Source: Nemophila menziesii
Lineage: Eukaryota; Streptophyta; Magnoliopsida; Boraginales; Hydrophyllaceae
Reading direction: 5' to 3'
DNA length: 64,000 bases
Assembly (NCBI GenBank): GCA_029959085.1
Contig: JARWIR010000011.1
Location: 11,285,840 to 11,349,839 of the forward strand
Shown piece after piece: positions 58,668 to 64,000 of the stretch. The notes below the pieces were generated by a model. The model worked only from the letters and a program-made list of their open reading frames with translations, was not told where the DNA came from and did not search any database. Numbering within the stretch: position 1 is the stretch's first letter; each line of letters opens with the position of its first letter. Made by a program: the position numbers and the translations under genes.

Positions 58668-59450
58668 TACAATATTTAACATGATTTATTTGGTGAACAA
58701 TTGAACGAAATTGGGTAATTTCCTTAATATATGTCTTTGTGATGGTATAGAGTCATATAAGTGTTTTGGGATATTAATATGATTTGAGACTGTAGATAGA
58801 CACGAAGTAGTGATTTGATAGGGATTGACATAATACATGGGTATAAGATCCTAGAGAACATGAAAAGAAGCACACTCCAAAAGCTCGGACCAAAGATGGG
58901 ATAACTAAAAAAATTGAGGATGGAATTTTAGGACAATATTGTAGGTTCCTTGCAGACCACTTGCTTACCTCAACTTTTTGAGTAGATAGACAACAAACAT
59001 AGTTTCAGTGTGACCCTCGCTATCCTTTTAGCTAGGTAGTAAATGTAGAGAAAAGAAGTAGAAGCCTTCACATACCTCACATCTTGGCGAGTTATTATAA
59101 AGGAATGCACAGAAAAGGAACATGAAAAGTTGTTTCATCTTATTAGACCATGGGTAAACTTAAATCGTAGTGGGTCTAGGATAATTTTAAAGCTTTTTAG
59201 GTAGATTTAACATATATAGACTTATAAATAGGTAGTTATAGCCTAACTAGAATAATTTTCTTTTTTTTTCATTAAGAGGTAGAAGATTGAAAAGACGTAT
59301 TTCTGGATTCTTTCATAGGTATTTTTATTATTTCTTTCGTTCTCTATATTTTCACCGAAGGATTTGGACTATAGTAAGAAAAGAAAAGGATTATGATGTT
59401 GGTCTTCCAGCTACATAACATATCTCCCGATCACAAGTGTCCCCCCACCC
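58668..59450 (+). repeat. Retroelement relic (possible Gypsy pol end and LTR)
   Basis: The first 270 bp match 13.33-13.60 kb and 50.59-50.86 kb. In one plus-strand frame it reads REHEKKHTPKARTKDGIT-like residues and ends near CRFLADHLLTSTF. The following sequence (GAGTTATTATAAAGG; ACTTATAAATAGGTAG, with a TATA-like box; TCATTAAGAGGTAGAAG) resembles a plant LTR. Low certainty on the superfamily. Confidence 0.35.
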
Positions 59451-59459
59451 CTAGTAATA

Positions 59460-61070
59460 GATACAAGCGTCTCTATTTTTTGGTTTTAGGTTGTGAAGGG
59501 ATATCCTTTATAATCTGTCTGAACCTCCTTGTTAGCTTTTCCTTCTTTAGTAGTTTTTAATTTTGGTTCAAGACTCCCTCTGGATAACTTCAAACTTATT
59601 CCTCACACCAATATAAAAGAAAATGCCCACCAGGATATCAACCACATTCTCAACACTTTCCTTCTCAGGTTCATAGTTTTCACCGTTCATGTCAATGCCA
59701 CGATAAATTTTATGCCATAAATTACTAACCTAGTTTGTACTCACATCACTTTCCACTAACTACCTACTGTTTTTCTCTCCCTAATCACCACACCATTTTT
59801 CTCAACATATTATTCTTGGTATTAAATCCTCCAAAATGTGCTTTTTTTTCTTTAACATGTCTTTCCAACTCATGATTTTTTAACGCAATTATACATTTCT
59901 TTTTTCATAGCGATATGTACGTCTTCAACTTCTTTCTACCATATTCCCTTTATTATGTGCATTAGAGAGTTGTCATTGATCATGTCATTACTTGCATCAA
60001 ATGAGTTGACTCATAAATTTCAATGTTTGTATTGTCATTATATACAAACATAGAGCAGTGAGCATGTTTCTCCCCAATTCATTGAATTAGAATTCCTCAA
60101 TGTTATCAGATGTGTTGATTCCTAACTCCCTTTTAGTGCCTTTTGCATGATAGAAGATTTGTCCTCTATATATAATATATCTTATAATGTTCACCAACAC
60201 AGATGATGTTAACTTCCATCCCTTGAAACAAATACTAGATATTAAATTATCACACATCTCTTCGTCGTTAACTTTCTCATCTTCTACATCACTAGTTAAT
60301 GAAACATATATAAAATTTACTTCATATCTCTTATAATAGAGAATTACAATGCCTCACCCTCTTTGCACCAGTCACCACAGACTCCTAGTCCCAATCATAA
60401 ACCCAACATCAATGCTGGTAAATTTATGCTCATCATTTCCTAATTCTACCCCCCCACACCCCCAAGAGGTAAATGTATTTTATTGTCAAAGTATGATTGG
60501 ATTATGGTTAAATCATGAAAAACAATTATTTTTCATTTCCACTAAGAAAATATGCGTAAATTAGTAAAACATGATATATATGTCTAGACCTAACTTAAAT
60601 TGGCATCCAGTGACCATAATTGATGCAAGATTTCACTAAAGAGATAAGGCCAAGCCCAAAAATTTGGGTATTAATACATTATCTAATATGCCTCAAAGCC
60701 CACATTTGTAGCATGGAAGACCTAGTATTTCATATTCTAACTCAATATAAGGTGGTTTTCTTTTTTCAGAATCCACAAAGCATCAGAGAAAAACCACTAA
60801 GTCTTATCTCAACCTTATCCTGATCCCAAGAATGTGGATCGAAATCCTATACATATCAAGAGAAAATACAAATCCTTACAAAGACATAGTAGTGACTTAA
60901 GATATTGACCGATTCTAAAGGTGGGTTTATGGGAAGGGATCATATACCTAAAAAGAAGTTATATTCAAATTCATTGTACCTAGAGGACTATTAGGCTTCT
61001 ATAGTTTGACGATATCATTCATGAACTGGACAGGATTAAGTCCATCAATCCAAATCTTGTCGTAATCCAA
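59460..61070. other. Stretch with no recognised gene
   Basis: Several short open frames (for example 59,529-59,720 and 60,349-60,564) show no recognisable motif. CCCACCCCTAG and CCCCCCCACACCCCC runs near 59,442 and 60,449 are the only conspicuous features. Confidence 0.45.
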
Positions 61071-61076
61071 CATACA

Positions 61077-61375
61077 CGTAAAGATTGTATGAAAAGTTTT
61101 CAAATCAAATACAATCATACTTATGGATTATTTAACAAACCAAAAGTCACAAATTATCCTTGTAAGAGCAGAAGCAAGTATTTTCCCTATTAGATACAAC
61201 TCATATAAACAAGTATAACTACATACAAAGCTTATATTAAAAGTGCGTGAAGCAAATTCAACCATACTTGTGGCTTATCTCGCAAACCAAAAGACACATA
61301 CCACCTTATTTAGAGAAAAAAAAGTATTTTTTAGTTAGATATAACTCTTATAAGCAAGGAAAACTATATTCATTC
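61077..61375 (+). repeat. Imperfect tandem duplication, unit about 150 bp
   Basis: Two adjacent diverged units share the order: CAATCATACTTATGG / CAACCATACTTGTGG, AACAAACCAAAAGTCACA / GCAAACCAAAAGACACA, AAGTATTTT, TTAGATACAACTC / TTAGATATAACTC. No coding is supported. Confidence 0.65.
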
Positions 61376-61934
61376 ATAGGTTTCAGAGTTGTAAGATGGA
61401 TTAAGGTAAATCACATCCATTATGTTCAGGATATCACGGAGGATGGACTTTATTGTTATGATTTAATCTTGGGCAGTGATAATGAGTGATTAAGTGATTA
61501 AGGAGATAAAAACTTTGAGGATAAAAGGGGATGGATAATAATGTATATAAATATTCTAAAGTGATTATTGCTCTAGTGACTTGAGAATCATCTTCCATTT
61601 GGGATTGATTGCTCATCACTAGGCAAACGGAAAAAAAATTAAACAAGTATAACACAAAACTATATAAAAAATGACGAGAACGATAGAACTAACACGATGA
61701 GAAACATGGAGAATTTGGAAATCGAAGCAAATAACTATGAAGTAATGCGAAACGATTGAGGTGGCTTTAACTGGATGAAAGATGAGTAATAACTACGACA
61801 TGTAGCTTAATTAATAATTCATTGAATCTAGGAAACCCATATATAATGGATCTAAGTGCATGCAAATGCATTAACTCTACAAGAGTTCAATAATGACAAC
61901 CAAATGTGGTTTAGGAGTAATGATATATTAGAAA

Positions 61935-62317
61935 GAGTATATTCTATTTTTAGGCCATCACCTGTGGCCTAAAAATATTTTTAGGCCAAACGTTTCAAAA
62001 GTACCATTTTTTGGCCAAACATATTCAAATGTACCATTCTTATGCTATTTTGCTAATTTCGTGAGATATTTCGTAGATTTTAAGGACAGTTTGGGTATTT
62101 CAAATAAACTGTATCTTTATTTTGGTACATCACACATTAGGAACTGTATTTGAAGTATCCAAATTATCCTTAAAATCTATAAAATTTCTCATGAAATTAG
62201 TGAAATAGCCTAAAATGGTACTTTTTAATACCTTTGGCCTAAAACTGGTACTTTGAAACATTTATGCCTAAAAACGTTTTTAAACCATTGGTAATGACTT
62301 AAAAATGAATTTAGGTC
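61935..62317. mobile_element. 383-bp palindromic MULE-type element, family C
   Basis: The left half folds on the right half over most of its length: CTATTTTTAGGCCATCACC with the inverse of CATTTTTAAGTCATTACC, GTTTCAAAAGTACCATTTTT with the inverse of GTTTCAAAGTACCAGTTTT, and the CACACATTAGGAACTG region near the centre. A perfect 9-bp duplication, TATTAGAAA, flanks it (61,926-61,934 and 62,318-62,326). It encodes no protein. Confidence 0.82.
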
Positions 62318-62329
62318 TATTAGAAACTA

Positions 62330-63280
62330 TGACAGGGAAACTTGTATTGTTGTTAAGGGTATGAGTTGAGATAGATAATATTTTATTAGTAATATGACAA
62401 CCTAAAAGAAAAACTAGAAGTTAATGAACCCTTGACAAGAAAAAGTTAATGAACCAAGTTGTTGGAAATTGGAGATATTCATATGTTTATTACCACTAAT
62501 GAGAATGAGGAAACTATCATAATATACAAGGAGCAAGATGGGGAAATTTGCAACTTATACTTTTAATATTAAATTTCTAAATCAAACTTAGCATAATGTA
62601 TATATAGTTAAAATAATATATGAGGCTATTAAATTCATATATATATATATATATATAAAATACTTTAAAATCTGCTAATCTGTATAGAGAATTAAAAAGA
62701 ATATATTAAAGTCAATATTTAATTAAAAAGAATCTTTGGAGTTTATGTTTCATAGATTTTAAGATATATTACAAAATCCTTTAAAATAATAATTGAATAT
62801 GTCTCCTTAAAAATGGAACTAATGGCGGGTAAAATACTCAGCTATTTGGTCACATCAATTATAAACTTGAACTCCATTATTTGCACCTACTAACATGTAT
62901 ATACTTTCTGAATGGTTCATTCTATAATGGTACGAAAAAGACAATTTGTCATGTGTTTTGTCGAGCTGGAATCAACTATGACCATCGACAAATGCAAGGG
63001 TACGAATATTTGGAAGGACACGCGACTTTTCACAAGAAGGCCAACAATGCACACTTTTAACAATATATCATCTACAATCTGCTAATGCCTCAAAGTGGTA
63101 CGTATCCGTTGTCAATGACTGTTAAAATCTAGCTTTAGCTGAAATTATTCTCCAAAACCAACTTCTTACCTAAACTAGATTAACAAGTTTATTTTGCCTT
63201 ATACTAAGGATGGAATCTACTCAAAGAAATATAACTAATACTTTATTTGTATTGAAATTTAATACTAATTAAAATCTAAC
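62330..63280. other. Stretch with no recognised gene
   Basis: It contains a short TA run near 62,637-62,658. Otherwise A+T-rich with no supported feature before the ILR1-like pseudogene. Confidence 0.5.
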
Positions 63281-63648
63281 ATGGGGGCCACATTTGGGCT
63301 CTACAACTCTTTTATTCATCCTATTGGTTCAGTTGCAACCTGGCCTGACCCGATAATGTCTATAGGTGGTTTCTTCGAGGTTGTAGTATACGAAAAAGTT
63401 TGTCATGCCAAAATTCCTTATCATGCTATAAATCCAATCTTAGCAGCTTTAAATGTCATTGTTAGTTTACAATATCTTGTTTCACATGAAACTAATCCAT
63501 TAAAATCAAAGGTAGTAACAGTCTCAAAATTTAGTCGTGGGGCCGCATTTAATGTTATACCCGTGGTACCTTTATATCATTTTTGAAGGAAGGTATTACG
63601 CAACTTAGACATATAATCGAAGAGGTTATTATAGGACAAGGTTATTAA
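63281..63648 (+). pseudogene. IAA-amino acid hydrolase (ILR1-like) fragment
   Basis: It reads ATFGLYNSFIHPIGSVAT, then GGFFEVVVYEKVCHAKIPYH, AINPILAALNVIVSLQYLVS, ETNPLKSKVVTVSKFSRG and AAFNVIP. After a frameshift it reads GGTFISFLKEGITQL and RHIIEEVIIGQ. This matches the M20 peptidase-family enzymes that release auxin from IAA-amino acid conjugates (G-x-F-E-A-V-I-x-G-K-G-G-H-A-A-I-P-x-H-x-I-D-P-I-x-A-x-x-x-x-V-x-S-L-Q-x-L-V-S-R-E). The G-G-H-A-A motif is decayed to V-C-H-A-K, about five codons are missing after N-V-I-P, and both ends of the protein are absent. A clear pseudogene, unrelated to the repeats on its left. Confidence 0.85.
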
Positions 63649-63649
63649 A

Positions 63650-64000
63650 TCTTGTCCTTTTTTGTCATAAGCTGGAAAATAAAATATATGGTAGCAAATA
63701 TTACAAGAATAAATATATGCCCATAGGGTCAAACAAAACAAGAATGGTAAACTATCCAACCCTAATAGGCTAAAAATTTATATGTATACATACACTTTAT
63801 TAAGTGGGATACTTAGAAAATATCATGGAGTATCTAATAGAAATATAATTAATTATCAATCTTTATCAAGATTATTGCACAATTGACTATAAAACATAAT
63901 CTAAAAAATTGTCAACTCAAAGAATTGAAGGCTTGTTGATCACCTGGAAAGATGTTAATTTAAAAATCCATTGTGAACTTTCTTATAGTTAAAATGTACA
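63650..64000. other. Window end, nothing recognised
   Basis: A GGACAAG / CTTGTCC pair at about 63,633-63,658 could form a small hairpin at the end of the pseudogene. The rest shows no feature. Confidence 0.45.

Noticed and set aside
1380..62660. The many TA runs as replication origins or matrix attachment sites
   Set aside because: They are simple dinucleotide runs of variable length between duplicate copies. Nothing else supports a functional role.

Overview
This looks like nuclear DNA of a flowering plant, probably a eudicot. It is very A+T-rich (about three quarters by eye) and has no prokaryotic gene architecture. Every recognisable coding trace is either a plant transposon protein or a fragment of a plant gene: COP9 signalosome subunit 6, a Mediator-15-type KIX domain, a PPR protein, a p23 co-chaperone tail and an ILR1-like IAA-amino acid hydrolase. 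I cannot name the species. I see no complete ordinary host gene. The window is a heterochromatin-like mosaic of old transposons, segmental duplications and captured gene fragments, so most entries are pseudogenes or repeats.

The main theme is a composite unit seen at about 0.6-3.5 kb (left half), 15.7-18.5 kb (right half), 29.7-34.2 kb and 41.1-46.7 kb. It is a long inverted repeat. Its arms carry matching CSN6 exon fragments pointing outward (minus on the left, plus on the right). Its centre carries minus-strand exons of a KIX-domain gene. A 5'-truncated L1-type LINE with a T-run and a 12-13 bp target duplication sits in the right arm of the copies. An inverted partial copy lies at 11.0-12.3 kb. 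Upstream of the unit are fold-back minisatellite arrays built on GTTGATGGGATTTAGAC (28.4-29.1 kb and 40.0-40.7 kb; a tail at 1-95) and, before them, a PPR gene fragment (27.1 and 38.7 kb). The blocks 25.4-34.2 and 37.0-45.65 kb are direct duplicates about 11.5 kb apart. The blocks 12.35-15.6 and 49.6-52.7 kb are another duplicate pair. In 12-21 kb the block order is permuted relative to 44-52.7 kb.

Minus-strand Ty1/Copia relics (gag zinc knuckle, DSG protease, pre-integrase, RT with YVDD) fill 18.5-20.1, 22.2-24.1, 25.4-26.3, 37.1-38.0 and 46.7-48.3 kb, plus 3.5-4.2 kb. LTR-like repeats of about 250 bp ending CTCAACA lie next to most of them.

The right part (52.7-64 kb) is mostly single-copy. 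It holds a 751-bp element with 27-bp terminal inverted repeats that has captured the 3' end of a p23 co-chaperone gene. The four exons and all splice sites are intact, giving a 120-codon open frame. It also holds a 4.2-kb structure with inverted arms of about 0.9 kb around Gypsy-like sequence, two MITE-sized elements, and an ILR1-like pseudogene at the right end.

Four short elements have perfect 9-bp target duplications, the Mutator-superfamily signature. For three of them the matching uninserted site can be read in a duplicate elsewhere in the window. That gives a relative order: composite inverted repeat and LINE insertion first, then block duplication, then MITE insertions.
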